From Lunularia cruciata (lineage: Eukaryota > Streptophyta > Marchantiopsida > Lunulariales > Lunulariaceae), in NCBI GenBank assembly GCA_948567375.1, contig OX419759.1, positions 8,834,744 to 8,898,743 of the forward strand: DNA of 64,000 bases, written 5' to 3'. A model generated the notes under the pieces. The model saw only the letters and a program-made list of their open reading frames with translations, did not search any database and had not been told where the DNA came from. Position numbers and translations under genes: made by a program. Below are positions 11,269-23,273 of the stretch, piece after piece (within the stretch, counting starts at the first letter, position 1; each line of letters opens with the position of its first letter).

Positions 11269-12430
11269 ATGATGCCAACCAAGAAAGATATGCATAGTAA
11301 CTACATAGATAGGCGGATGTGTGGGGATTACCATCCTATCAACCAATAGACTAGGGCTGATTGGTATGTTATGCCTACACTAGTGGAGATCTTTGACGTG
11401 ATTGGGCATGAAAAGGTCTTCAATACTTTGGATTTTTGAGCAAGCTATCATCAATTGCCAATCAAGGAAGAAGATAAGTCCAAGATAACATTTTGGGCTA
11501 TTGATCCTCATGGCAAGGATGTGTTATATCAATGGAGGTTCTTACTATTTGGGTCAAAGAATGCTCATGTTGAGTTCCAAAGGGTCATGGATAGGATCCT
11601 AGCTGGATTGGATTTTGCTTGGTGCTATATGGATGAAATTTTATTCTATAGCACTATTGTGGAGGAGCATGAGAGACATTTGTTGGAGGTGTTTGAGAGG
11701 TTGAGATCTCATGGACTCAAATTATATCTTGGGAAGTGTAGGTTCTTCTACAAGCAGGTTGAGTATTTGGGTCACACTATCTACCCTAGACAACTTGGTG
11801 TTCAACAGACCAAGGTGGAGGCTATTGCATGTATTCCTTGACCTATGGATGTGAGCACAATGTAAGCATTCCTTGGGTTGACAAACTTCTATTACAACTA
11901 TATTAGAGGATTAAGTGCCATTGCCAAGTCCTTGACAAAGTTAACAAAGCTTACATATGAGTGGTGTTGGGGAGATAAGCAAGAGAGAGCTTTTGTAGAG
12001 CTCAAGGAGAGGTTGACATCTACTCTTATTTTGAGAAGATCAATTAAAGGACAACCATTTCAGGTTCACACTGATTGGAGTATGTTGGGGCTTGGAGCAG
12101 TGCTCAACCAACATGGTAATGAGGGGGAGGAGTTTGTGGTGGCCTATGCTAGTTGCTACAATAATTCAGCAAAGGTGAAGTATAGTTCATACGAGGGAGA
12201 GTGCTTGGCAACAATTTGGGCAATAACACATTTATGATGTTACCTATTTGGTGACCCTTTTACTCTCATCATTGATCATCAGCCATTGAAGTGGTTGATG
12301 GAGTCCAACAAGCTTTCAAGGAAGCTTGCACAATGGGCTTTGATTTAATAGGAGTATAATTTCACAATTATTCATAGACCTAGAGTGGTGAATTGTGATG
12401 CAAATGGGTTGAGTAGAAACCCATGTCCTA
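11269..12430 (+). pseudogene. family G reverse transcriptase and RNase H
   Basis: One frame runs from 11269 with stops at about 11338 and 11438, then open 11455-11838. RT motifs seen: M-C-G-D-Y-H-P-I-N, 'VFNTLDF', 'WRFLLFGSKNA', and a catalytic box reading Y-M-D-E instead of YxDD. After a stop at about 11839 come 'FYYNYI', the RNase H start 'VHTDWSMLGLGAVL' (11878-12237), and beyond another stop 'LIIDHQPLKWL' and 'NCDANGLSR' (12238-12430). The YMDE change removes the second catalytic aspartate, so the enzyme is dead even where the frame is open. Confidence 0.75.
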
Positions 12431-12480
12431 GCTAGTAGGATCAGATTGGAGCATGTTGGAATGGTGAGATAGATGAGGAG

Positions 12481-13560
12481 ATGGTGCAAGGTTGGCATGC
12501 ATCTACCTTTCCTTGTATATTTTTTGAGACTTTGGTGGTATCTCTCTTAGCGCATATAAGAGGAGTTATTGAGGTCACAAATCCAAAGAGTGGAGATAGA
12601 GGTATAGTTCAACAAGACATTCATGATGATGTCTTAGTGATGGACTATCTTTGCATTGGTGTTGTGGGTGGCACAATTGGGGCCAAGGAGCGAGACCATG
12701 TTCTTCAGCAAGCCAAGCAATTCAAATTGAAAGGCAGACGCCTTCTTCAAGTATGGGAGGATGGTAGAGCGAGAGTAGTACCACTTCCATCTTAGAGACC
12801 ACAGTTGGTTCATCATGCTCATGAGGAGCTAGGACATTTTGGAGTAAAGCATACATATAGCTTACTCCATATACCATATTGGTGGTATGGTATGTAGACC
12901 AATGTATAGTAGTTTGTTGCAAGATGTGTGGTTTGTGACCAAGTTAGGGCATCATCCAATGCTCCTATGCCACAATTGCACCAATTACCTTCATGGGATT
13001 GGGTTAGCATTTCCTTATGTGAGGTGGGATATGAGTGGGTGGTGGTATTTTAGGTATGGGGAGTTATGAAGAGGAGCATTATGTGTTACTATCATTAATC
13101 TTGTGCTAGTTATAGCTTCACTTCTCCATGTGGAGCTGCCTACAATAGCTTGAGATACAACATGAGGATAGTTGAGACTTGGGATTACACATGCTTTGTC
13201 TATCAATGTGTAGATTGCCTTGGGGATATTGATCCAATCATGGAAGTGGTTAATATTTCAAATGGTTGTATTTTCATTTTTTATTTGAGATTAGTTTTCC
13301 TTGTCCATATGTATTCCATAGGCTTCCCTATACACTCCATGATGAGGGTAGATAGTTTTTTTGCTTATCACTTGATTGATTGGCTTGCAATTGCATGGAT
13401 GAGTTAGCATGGTCCTTATTCCTCTTACTCTCACAATGGTGTCTTTGTTATACTAGAGGGAGGCATGTAGAGTAGAGAGAGGTAGCTGCTAGATTTCATA
13501 GATTCCAAGCAAGGGAGTGGGCTACCCTAAAGGAGGAGTCTATATGAGCTGCATATCACA
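12481..13560 (+). pseudogene. family G integrase
   Basis: The open frame 12481-12795 is the linker between RNase H and integrase. From about 12808 comes H-E-E-L-G-H-F-G..., later A-R-C-V-V-C-D-Q-V-R (12925-12955), i.e. an HHCC zinc-binding domain with stops between the His and Cys pairs. The catalytic core is too eroded to place D, D and E. Confidence 0.6.
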
Positions 13561-14599
13561 AGAGACAAGTTAAACCACATGATACTATAGATTCTACTCA
13601 ATTATATTAGCATAGAATATTAGGTCAAGCATGAGAGTATAGTAGAGTAGCATGATTTCTACATGCTTTGTCTATGCCTAGTCACACTGATGAGGATATC
13701 TCTTCCTTACACTTATTACATTGTGTTGTAGGAGAGAGTACAATTAGAGGTCTTAGACTATTAACCTCAACAACTTTTCTATCTTGATAGACCACTTTTT
13801 GCATGGGTGTTGTGCACTACTCCATGCCTCTCCCCATGGGGTCTGTAAGGGATGTTATATGAGCATCTTAGAGATTACTTCTAGATAGATTATCCCTTTA
13901 GTGGTTTTACCAAGCTATTTCAAGTGGCTTCAACAATAGGAAGGGATGAGATTCCTACATAAATTAGTCAAGTGTTAAGTTCTACTCAACTTCTCATAAT
14001 GGAGAAGGACATAGGAGGCATTAGACTTATTACTAATGGGGAGGTCATTTTTCACCTTTTTAGCCATACTATTTTCCTTCAACATTATTCTCACTTCCAA
14101 CATTACTTTTATCCATATCAATTTGGAATTATTATAACTAAAGGTTGTGAGGCTATAAATTTAAACATCAAAGCACTCCTAGACATCCACTCAGAGTGTG
14201 TTATTCTATAGTTGGGTGTTTAGAAAGCTCTTAATGACATCTCACATGCATACATCTTTAGAGAGCTTAGGGAGGCCGATGGATCCTTAGCAAGTTTTAT
14301 TCCTTTTGTGTAGTCTATCTATTTCTCTCCTTCTTTCCTTTATTACCAACATGGTTTCTCACATGAGGGAGTCATTGTTGTGGAGTTGGTCATTAATACA
14401 CAATAGGGAGGTCCTTTAGCGTGACCCTTATTTTCCATGGCTCACTTTAGAGCACTCTTAACTACTACTCTGGCCATGATTGGTTGTGTTTTCTTCTCCT
14501 TGTCAAATGATGCACACATCATGGGCTATCGATTAGACTAGGCAGGCCTTTGATACTTGACTACCAATCTTTAAGGCTTCATCTTGTAGGCTTGACAAT
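13561..14599. other. no gene recognised
   Basis: AT-rich sequence with many stops in all frames. The short frames at 13972-14211 and 14550-14738 have no recognisable motifs. No LTR or other family named here was matched before the D repeat begins near 14600. Confidence 0.5.
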
Positions 14600-14874
14600 G
14601 TCATGCATATACACATTGGCTGTCAACATCACACACTATAGAAGCACACTAATCAATTCACTTACACAACCCAAATCACACTCAATCAGATCAGTACTTG
14701 ATCTGCCACTCAATAATATACCAACAATTGGGCCTTGATTATAATCAAGCCACACCCACCCTCCCTAAGAGACTCCAGGTAATGCTCACTAGCTTTCTGT
14801 CCACTCTAGCTAAGAACTTGAAGGCTCAATAATAGAGAAGTGAGCTCTATAGAGCTGCACTCCCAGAGTATATT
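14600..14874. repeat. family D repeat, partial copy
   Basis: Shares with 42366-42700, 50400-50700 and 52070-52340 the blocks 'caattgggcc(t/c)..attataatcaagcca', 'gtccactctagc(t/c)a(g/a)gaact' and 'aaggctcaa..agaagtgagctct'. It is interrupted at about 14875 by an A-family LTR. Confidence 0.65.
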
Positions 14875-16690
14875 TTTGTTTTTGTTAAGCTTTTGTCCTA
14901 GTTTTAAGAAGAAGTCTACATACAAAGTCATATTAAACCTATATGGCAGTAGGAGGCAAAGAATGGTGTCTTCATGTTGTAACTCAAAGTAAAGTGACTT
15001 TGGGTCAAAAACAAGTACTCGGATTGGTCTTGTTAGCATTCAATGCTACGTAATAAAACTTCATCATGGGATGTTCAACCCAAGGTGAGGATAGTGTAAC
15101 AACTTTCCTTTGGGGTTGGAAATTCAAGAAGGTACCGCACACAAAGAAACAATGGGCCTATGAGCGGGAGAAATTGAGTTTGAGAGAAGAGGAGCATGCA
15201 AAAGGTGTGATTTCTTGGTAGAAGCTCAAAGTGAAAAGAGACTAAGAAATTGCACCACTATAAGACTCGGGATTGAGACAAAGTGAAGAATAATGACCAG
15301 TAACTTCCCATTGCCATTACAAAGTCATCCTAAGGGAGATCATGGAAAAGGGATTGTAGTGAGAGACATTTCTGTGAATCGAGAGGAAGTCTGCATTGTC
15401 AGTCCGAGAATTGAGAGGAAGAGTTTTCACAAACCCAAAGTGGAGGAGAGTAAGATGGGAGGTGGAAAGAACTTGGAATTTGTAGTGAAAAATCATGCAA
15501 TTTAGAGGTTAGATGTGATCACTAGGATCAAAGTCTTGAGTAGGCTTTTGATCATGTTTTTGGCATAGAATTAGAACCTTAGTTTTCTAGGTTTCATGAC
15601 CAAGATAATAGAGAGTAAGTGTCTGGAGGGACCCAAGGAGGAAGGGAAGAGAGGAAATCCGTCTTGTTGGATGGAGTCGGATTGGAGGTTAGTACTTAGA
15701 AGAGAGGCTGGTGAGGAGCAAGGAGCCACATTCTTGGGGAAAGGAGAGGTAGCAGAAGAAATCCAAGAAGTGAGAGACACCTTTTCTTCAAAACACATAG
15801 AGAATGGGTATAAAGTCAAAGTTATAGGGACCTTGTGAGGAGAGGCATCATAGGAGCAATGATGGCCATTTTTAAGCCAGAGTGAACCACTTATGGGATG
15901 AAACACCAAGCAATGTTCTTCCATAAGATGTTTGTAGAGGAACCCATCAATTGGGCAAAGTGCTTTTATCAATGCACAAGACATATGGTGTGGAATTTAC
16001 AACAAAAGATGCCTCCACACTACATCATGCCATTTGTAGCCCATTTTTACTTGGGATTGAATTTATTGAATGTGGCGGAGCAACAAAAGGTGGTGTTGCC
16101 CTTCCATCCCGACTTGAGAAGAGACGCTAATGCAAATGAGCAATAGTACATTCTTTAGATTAGAAGCAGTGATGATTACTATGTATAGACGGGGCAAAGT
16201 GCACAATTGGCAGTGACTACGCTGAAGCCAATGAAGAGGAGTCAACCCGACAAAGAAGTGGTGGCTACAAGACCACAAAAGACTAGAAAGTTGAACCCAA
16301 AGAAGGACTTGGTGGTAATAGAGTCTTTGGAGGAGGAATCAAAAGGTAAGGCCAAATGCAAGTCAAAGGACTTGGAGAAAGATGAGGAACCCAAACATTG
16401 TAGAGCGGGGAATTGAGCAGCAAGAATGAGGACGGGGTGGAGATGAAACTGGTACTAGAGGGAGAAGAGGAAAGGCCAAAGATTGCAGAAAAAGATAACC
16501 AAAAAGAAGAAGATGAAGTCCTAGAGAAATTAGAGAAGAAGGTTATTGTTTAAAAAGGACTCAGATCCAGAAGAAGCACCATGCATGAGGCGGGGCAAGA
16601 GTGGAAATATCTCCAAGATGAGTCTAAACACTATGGGAAATACTCGTATCTCTACGGGAACGAACTTTACTTACCCAATTACCGCAAACA
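14875..16690 (+). repeat. family A long-form LTR, sense strand plus, 3' part deleted
   Basis: Aligns with the reverse complement of the LTR at 53133-56912. It has the U3 part (cccaaagtaaagtgactt-like block near 14985), a TATA-like 'cactataagact' at about 15256, the LTR-encoded reading frame from 15293, and a short stretch of the LTR 3' end at 16641-16690 (cgtatctctacggga, ttacccaattaccgc). The middle-to-late part of the reading frame is deleted. Its start has lost the terminal bases. Confidence 0.7.
15293..16560 (+). pseudogene. copy of the family A LTR-encoded protein, N-terminal half
   Basis: Starts with SNFPLPL, followed by KMGGGK, 'VVKNHAI', then (15596 on) KCLEGPKEEGKRGNP, 'ESDWRLVL', 'GATFLGKGEVAEE', 'NGYKVKV', all matching the minus-strand frames at 53926-56499 and 17477-19975. 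After about 15838 the frame shifts, with recognisable matches up to about 16560 (for example 'APHYIMPFVAHFYLGLNLL' at 16010-16075 and a basic/acidic tail). Amino-acid matches persist where the DNA has diverged. Function unknown. Confidence 0.7.
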
Positions 16691-16758
16691 TTTTGGGAAC
16701 CTTGCATAGCCTGCATTTCCACTCTTGAAGATGAGATATTTCCCGTAGAGATACAAGT
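16596..16758. other. inverted-repeat junction between two opposed A LTRs
   Basis: Perfect 13-base inverted repeat: CAAGAGTGGAAAT at 16596-16608 and ATTTCCACTCTTG at 16715-16727. A second pair, ACTCGTATCTCTACGGGA (16642-16659) and TCCCGTAGAGATACAAGT (16741-16758), has one mismatch. These are the facing 3' ends of a plus-sense and a minus-sense A LTR. Confidence 0.7.
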
Positions 16759-19700
16759 CAGAATTGGTCAAATACAAAGCAAAGTAACAATTTTGGTTCT
16801 TCTTGGTTGCGTCTTTAATCTCTCAGGTAGAAACTACACCCAAAAGAGAGTAACAAGCACTGATTCATAGTCTAGTCATAATTTCACACTCCTTAATCAC
16901 AACTCCATCAATTCTTTCAATCTTGATTGTGATGATTCAAGCTCTCCTAAAAATGGCAATTCACTGCAAAACGACTTTGCCTCAGAATTATGTTCCACCC
17001 CTCCATTGAAGGCACAACTTCCTCAATCAAAATTGCTTCATATCAACTTTGCGCTGCACTCACAAATGTAGAATACTATCAACACTACAATTCCTCTCAG
17101 ATCTGTCAAGGCATTGCTTTGATTACACTTCACTCAAGATCAAACACACAGAATGAAGATCAAGGCTGCGGAATCCAACATCCGACAAGCACACTTACTT
17201 GCACTTTGAAATTCTCCCAACACTCACAAACATAGACACAAAGTTGAAACTCGGAATCAAGCTCAAGCAACGAGCACTGCTTCACAACACTTTTGCTTTA
17301 TCTTTTCTTAGAAACAATGAGCACTGAACAACATATGACTATGAATGCCACTCTTAAATAGTAAAGCAAACAACAATTCTAACAAAAATACCATTTCCTA
17401 ACAACTCTACAAACCTACAGATCCAAAATGACAATGCACCTCTTCATATCTGCCTCTTCAGATCTCAAATCTGTTACTAATCTGATCCGATGTCTACTTC
17501 GTCATCGGCTTTCAAACCCGAACCCAAAGTAACTTCACCCACTACTACTCTATCCTTGGGTTTCATAACTCTTAACTCTTCTATCAATTCTACTACTTCT
17601 TCACTCTGATCTAAAATTGAGGTCATGGGTAACCTTTCTACTACTTTATCTTCTGACCCACTCTTCTCTAAAGTGTCAAATGTCAAATCTGAAGACACCT
17701 GCACTCCTACTTCTCTTACTTTGGGTCTTTGTACTTCTTCTACATCACTACAAAGTTTAGCTAACTTCGTCCTAATAAAGTCTAGTCTGAGATACACATT
17801 GTCCCCCACCTCTAACATCTTCCTATCTACACGATCTTGCAGCCAGATTAAGAGATTATTTAATTTTGTATCCTTTGCCTTCCTCTTACTCGTCTCCTGC
17901 ACTAGCAACTTGAACTCATGCAACCTTGTCTCTTCGAGTTTACATTCCACTTCCGTACTCAGCATGGCCTTAATTTCATTGACGACACCTTCTACTTCAC
18001 TAGTTTCTTCCACCACTGTAAGCTTCTCCTTCTTCATCTCTTTGTCCAATTCACTACAATACATCTGAAGCTCATCTTCAAATTCAACTTTTAATGCTTC
18101 TTTCTCCCTCCAATGCATAAAGAGTTGTTCCTCTACTCTTGCATCAACCTTCTCAACCGATCTTCTTCTCTACTACGCTCCATCAACTCTTGTTGCCAAG
18201 CCTGAGCCTTCTCTGCTGCCCTCTTCTTAAGGCTCTCCAATTCTTGCTCCATCACTGCAGCAATTGCCTTGGAGTGTATCAACTCAACACGCACCTCTAC
18301 AAGTTCTCCTTTCAATCCCGCAGTCATTGCAATCATCTCCTTAACTTCCTCATGATTTTTTACTAACTCTTCCCTTGTCGTCTCAAAGTGCTTACTCCAA
18401 AGAACCTCCTCAACCCAAAGTTCCTTGATCTCCATCCCCACTCTTGTCAACTTACTTCGTAACAATGAGGTTTTGGCACTCCAGGTCTTTACCACTGCTA
18501 ATTCATCTAATATGTCAAGTTTGGCACTTATCATCTCCATCTTCTTCTGTTGCAGCATCGTCAACAATAGGAATATGACCCTAGACAAATAGTCCACTCC
18601 TTTGCACTTGTATCCTTGGCTTGGACTCCGGGTCCTACTCTTTTACGTTTGGTACCTTACCCCGAAGTCGAGATCTTTGCACCTTCAAAGTTTCCTCCTC
18701 AAAACTTTCTCCCTCTTTTTGAGTAAGGTTACTGGGTCCCACTGCAAATACACTCAAGGCATTCTTACGCTTGGCAGCTTGGGGTTCTACCTCGCCTTCC
18801 TCTCCCTTCTCCTTCTCACTGCCCCGTTCCATCATGGAAACTTTGGGACTTGGCTTTCTGATCTCTTTCATCGGCTGTCGCACTTGCTGAACATCCACTT
18901 TGCCGTTGCTGTCACTACTTGATTCTTTGCTTTGTAGCATAAACTCCTCTTCTTTGCCAAACACTCCTTCCTTCAATCCGGTTTCTCCTTCCAATTCTTC
19001 TTCTTCTTCCTGCGTGACCTCCTTCGTCTTCACTATCACCGCCATTGGGTTAAGCTTTGGAACTTTTTGGGGTTGTACTGTTGCAACATGACTCTCAGGC
19101 TTGGCCCTCTTTCGCGCCCTTGGAAGGTCAATTGCTACGATCTTTTCTCTCCCACTCTCTTTGTAGTACCTATTCCCCTCTTGTACTCTCTCCATATAGT
19201 ATTGCTCATCTGCATCGGCTTCCTTGCATAAATCTGGATGAAAGTGTGACCGCATTTGAATTTGCTCTTCCAAAGTCAGCAAATTCAACCCAAAATAAAA
19301 GTGCGCAGTGAATGGCACAAAATAATGTGGTGTCATATCCATTCTCCATCCTGAAATCATTTGCCCCACTCTTTGATGCAAGCATTTCGCCCAATCTACT
19401 ACCTCTCTCGCAAACATTTAGTGAAAGAACACTACTTGTTGCATAGTAACATAGGTGGTTTGCTCTGGTTTGAACATGACCATCATCACGCTTACTATTC
19501 CTCTCCACTCAGGGTCTCTATAACTATCCACCTTATACCCATTCTTAGTGCGGGGTCGATTAAACGACTTCCTTACTTTGGCAGTCTCTTCTGAAGCATC
19601 ACACTTCCGATAGAAGGTGGTACCTCCTACCTCTCCGGCTTCCCTTCCCAACACTACTCTCCAATCTGCCTCCATCCATTGAGAGGGATTCCCTCTCTTC

Positions 19701-20438
19701 CCCTCATGTTTTGGCCCATCTTTGCAATTGCTTGCTGCAATTTCTACCATGAAACTTGGAAAACTGAAGTTCCAATTCTAGGCCAAGAACGTGATACAAA
19801 GTCTTGTCAAGACTTTGATCCGTGCTATTACTTCTAATCTACAAATTGCAAGCCCTCTCACCGCACTCTGCTTGCTCACTTTTGGTGTCATTGTGTGCTT
19901 CCTCACTTTCCTCTTGTGGAAGATTGTCCCTGAAATCCTAACCCACTCCTCTTCTTGTGGATTTGCAATTTGCATTACTTTGGGTCGACTCTAAATAGGC
20001 ACCGGGTAGAGATTGGACATTGCTCCTCCTTCTTGCACAAATTGTAATTTTATAGTCCTACGCCAATCAGTCACTCTTCAGTTGCTCCTCCTCTCAAATT
20101 TCCGATTTGGTGAAGTTGTTGCCTATCACTATCAAGAAGTTCTTGATCCCAAGGTCATTACTTTCTTCCCCCGTACTTTCTTGATTGCACCGACTCTGAA
20201 AAAGTTTGTTGCAGGTTCTTCGGATCCGCTTGCGCTGCCCAATACAAATTCTCTCTCTCTCCTCGTCCTTGTCTTTGGGTTCTTCTTCACGTCTTGACCT
20301 GAGGTCAACTTCAGGTTTTACTTCACCTCCTTGCTTCTTCTTATTTCTTCCCAAGGTAGCACTCTTTAGGTTCTAACCCTCTACTTCTGCTTTAAAATGC
20401 AAATAAAACAATCAAAAACTAAAAATGTGGGTATCACA
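16740..20438 (-). repeat. family A long-form LTR, sense strand minus
   Basis: Its plus-strand left end is missing the first ~60 bases (it begins at the 'cccgtagagatac' block). The right end is ..GTGGGTATCACA at 20438. It carries the complete LTR reading frame on the minus strand and a TATA-like 'gactataaaatta' (minus strand, near 20055). It abuts family B internal sequence at 20439 (ATTGT..), which continues in B1 at about 26051, so it was inserted into the B2 element. The left target duplication is lost. Confidence 0.8.
17477..19975 (-). pseudogene. LTR-encoded protein of family A, second minus-strand copy
   Basis: Frames 19975-19778, 19750-19418, 19417-18635 and 18118-17477 lie in one reading register; 18597-18133 is in another, so there are two compensating frameshifts. 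The N-terminal third is a globular segment (E-A-D-W-R-V-V-L, 'NGYKVDSYRDP', 'VVFFH', 'PHYFVPFTAHFYFGLNLL'). Then comes a long acidic/basic low-complexity region, then a predicted coiled coil rich in E, K and L, ending ..VDIGSD. It diverges strongly from the 53926-56499 copy in DNA but keeps the same protein layout and length. No known domain is assigned with confidence. Confidence 0.75.
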
Positions 20439-20852
20439 ATTGTAGGGGTAGATTTGAAGAAAAGAGAGTTTAGAATAGAATTTGAAGAGAGTGTTCAGAG
20501 AATCCAAAAACCTACACCAATTGGAGGAAAGAGTGAGTTTAAGTGCTTTCTATATGGAGAGAAGAGACATAAATTAAGTTCATGTCCATTGACCTTTGAG
20601 AGCAAGAGATTGAGGGAAAGGTGAGGATAACTTGACTTGGGTTTGCATGTTGGAACTTCTTCACCAAGATTAGGAGGGAGAAGATCTAAGACCAAGGAGT
20701 TGTGTGAGGTTTGTGGAGTTGAAGGACTTCCAAAAGGACATGAGTGTAGTGGAGTAAAAGCACTTTTGGAGACTTTAGTGAAGGATCTTGGAAAGAGTTT
20801 TAGTATAGCTACAGAAATACTACCACCTTCATCAACTAGTTCTCAAGATTAG
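20439..20852 (+). pseudogene. B2 ORF1: small protein with two zinc-knuckle-like motifs upstream of gag
   Basis: Two frames (to 20624, and 20637-20852) separated by a single stop. The first carries K-C-F-L-Y-G-E-K-R-H-K-L-S-S-C-P, a CX2CX4HX4C knuckle whose second Cys is Tyr. The second carries L-C-E-V-C-G-V-E-G-L-P-K-G-H-E-C, another Cys/His cluster. B1 has the same layout at 26049-26465. It precedes gag by about 220 bases. Extra ORFs upstream of gag are known in Ogre/Tat-type plant gypsy elements; whether this one is homologous is unknown. Confidence 0.6.
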
Positions 20853-21069
20853 TGATGGAGTTAATCATTCAACGTATGATAAAGTATCCATGAGCGTTTT
20901 ATTAGTATGCACTCTAGGATTTGATGTTGCTATAGAAATCTTGGAGCAACCTAAACCTTTTGTGTTCCCTAGGGTGTATTACTTTCAAATGGTGTTATTC
21001 ATGTACATACTCTAGTAGTATAGAGTGAGAGAAAAGAAAAATTGAGATAAAAGAAAGACAGTGAGGGTT

Positions 21070-22046
21070 TAAGATGAGGAAACTTCTAGTTTTGTTTGGC
21101 AAGGATGGAGAAGATGTGGAGGCCTTTGTGAAAGCTTAAAGAGAGCTTTCATAAGAAACAATGAGAGGAGAAGAATGAGTGTGCCTCATTATTACCAGAT
21201 TTCTTTGAAGATGCAGCACTTACATAGTATGTGTTAGAATACCAAAAGAGAGAAAGGAGAGATGGGCAAGAATACCCTTGGAAGAGTTTGACTTCAGCAC
21301 TCATTAGGAACTTTCTTCCAAATGAGAGTTATAAGAGATTGATAAGTGAAGTTACCTTTCTCAAGCAAGGAGATGAAGAGAAAGTGAGAGTCTATGTGGA
21401 AAGAGTGGAGAAGTTAGAGTGCAGATTTTGTATAGTGTTGAGGAAGGGTGGGAATGATGTGGAGACTACTATGATGGGCATAGGAGCTATGCTCACCAAA
21501 AATTTTGTGGGAGGGTTGATACCACAAATTAGAAGCAAAGTGAGATATGAGAAACCTTCTTCCAAGGTTGAAGCTATCAAGATTGCAATTTGTATGGAGA
21601 AGAGTTTGGAAGGGGATGAGAGTGATTTGGTGGTAATGGAGGTTGTGCATCATCCTCAAGGTTACAAGTATGGTAGAACTTCTGATACTTTGGTGACAAG
21701 GGTTGCACCACAAGTAGTAGTTGCTCTAGTTCTTGCACTCCTACCAAAGGATCCACTTCAAACCATCATAGAACAACTTGTAGATCTTAAGATCAATGTG
21801 GTGCAACTATGGGAGAAGAGAGAGGTAGATCTGAATGTAGGGAGAGGACCTAGGAGTTATGAAAATTATCCATCTAGAGGAGGCCAATTAGCCAAAAATT
21901 TGAATTATATAAATTGTTTTGGTTGTGGAGGAAGAGGCCATATCCAAAGGAAATGCCCAAATTCCACTTATCATGGAGGAAGGGGTTATGAGGGAGCAAA
22001 TAGAGGGAAAGAGGAAGGAAGTGAAACCCAATGGCTCCTAATCTAA
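21070..22046 (+). pseudogene. B2 gag
   Basis: Retrotransposon gag domain (K-x-G-E-D-V-E-A-F-V at about 21100; open frame 21231-22046), with 'SLTSALIRNFLPNE' and 'FLKQGDEEKVRVYVERVEKLE'. It ends in an intact zinc knuckle C-F-G-C-G-G-R-G-H-I-Q-R-K-C (about 21918-21959). B1 retains the same protein but with the first Cys changed. A stop and frame change before 21231 break the N-terminus. Capsid/nucleocapsid role by family. Confidence 0.75.
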
Positions 22047-23273
22047 ACAAAGGTGAGAGGATAACATCTATAGATGTGGTTGAGAGTAAGTATTAGAAAG
22101 GAGAGTGCTCAAACTCCAAAGGTCTTCATTTGGATTTTTTGGCACAAGAGAAGAAGAGAGCTTATTTTGCAGAAGATGTGCACTCTTCTCAAGGATTTAA
22201 TCCTAGCCAAGATATTCCTATGCCTACTACTTGCACTTGCACAAGCACGTCAACACCATCAACAACAAAGAAGTTGGGGATGGAGGACTTCTTGATCTCA
22301 AAGCAACAATGGAATTACAATGTCTTGGAGGATGTTGGTAGTCACAAGGCTAACATCACAATGGGAAAACTAATTGCTTTGAATCATACTTTGAGAAAGG
22401 AGCTTAGAGGTGGTTTGAGTTCTACAAGAAGCAAAACAAAAAAGAAGACAAAAGTTCCAGTATCAATGGGGGTGCTGGATGCCAAACTAGCACCATGGGA
22501 GGCTTGTGAATATGCCTCCAAGATTGATATGAGAGTGAATGGCCACAACATCAGTGATGCACTTGTTGATGGAGGATCAATAATGAATGCCATGTCAGAT
22601 AGGTTGATGAAAAGTTGGGTATGATACCCTCAAGACCTTCAACATTTGTGGTGAGCATGGCAAACAAGCAACAAGTTTGACCAATAGGGTTGATTGATAA
22701 GGTGGTAGTTTTAGTTATGGGAGTTCAAAATCTCATGACTTTCCAAGTCTTGAAGGATTCAAGCTATGACTTACTTCTTGGGAGGCCATGGTTGAGAGCA
22801 ACACACAAAATTGATTGATGGTACAAAGGGTACTTGAGGATTGGGCCATCAAACCATATAGTCACAATTCCTATGATGAACACCACCAACACCTCATATT
22901 CAAATACACTATTTTGATTATTGGGAATCAGATTCTAAATAAGGAGCTTCATGTGTGGACACAAGCATGGAAAAGGAGACTTTTATGGAGGAGGATGAAT
23001 CTGAATTTGATTCAAATGTGTATCCTTTGTGTGCTATGGATTTTGCACCTAAGCTAGAGGTTTTTAAGGACCTAGATAAATCACCATTGAAACTTGAGGA
23101 GATAAAGAGGAGGTTATCTACCCTCAAGTATGGTCCAAATGTTACCAAGGAGGAGAAGATGGGATTTGAAGAGTTTTTTGCAAGTTCATCCACGTGTTTG
23201 CTTTGAATTACAAGAATCTGAAGGAAGTCACCTTGGAGGAGCACAAGATAGAGGTGGAATCACAAGCAAGACC
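22047..23273 (+). pseudogene. B2 protease and linker to RT
   Basis: The frame 22130-22624 ends with 'VNGHNISDALVDGGSIMNAMSDRL', the retropepsin loop with D-G-G-S in place of D-S/T-G-A. B1 has the same DGGS, so this is a lineage feature, not decay. The sequence continues in other frames ('DLLLGRPWL'-like near 22770) to 23206, and runs into the RT N-terminal linker at 23273, where the reversed B solo LTR is inserted. Confidence 0.65.

Larger units (their letters stand above)
10822..13560 (+). mobile_element. family G Ty3/gypsy pol fragment, decayed
   Basis: Contains RT, RNase H and part of the integrase on the plus strand. No gag, protease or LTRs were recognised. The left end is fused to an A fragment. 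The right end fades at about 13560, after sequence resembling an integrase C-terminus (A-A-Y-H-K-R-Q-V-K-P). Its RT differs clearly from E, B, A and C, so it is a separate lineage. Confidence 0.7.

Noticed and set aside
13972-14211. Open frame of 79 codons between family G and D
   Set aside because: No motif or homology recognised and no compositional support.
17625-18068. Plus-strand open frame of 147 codons
   Set aside because: Antisense shadow of the coiled-coil part of the LTR-encoded protein copy.
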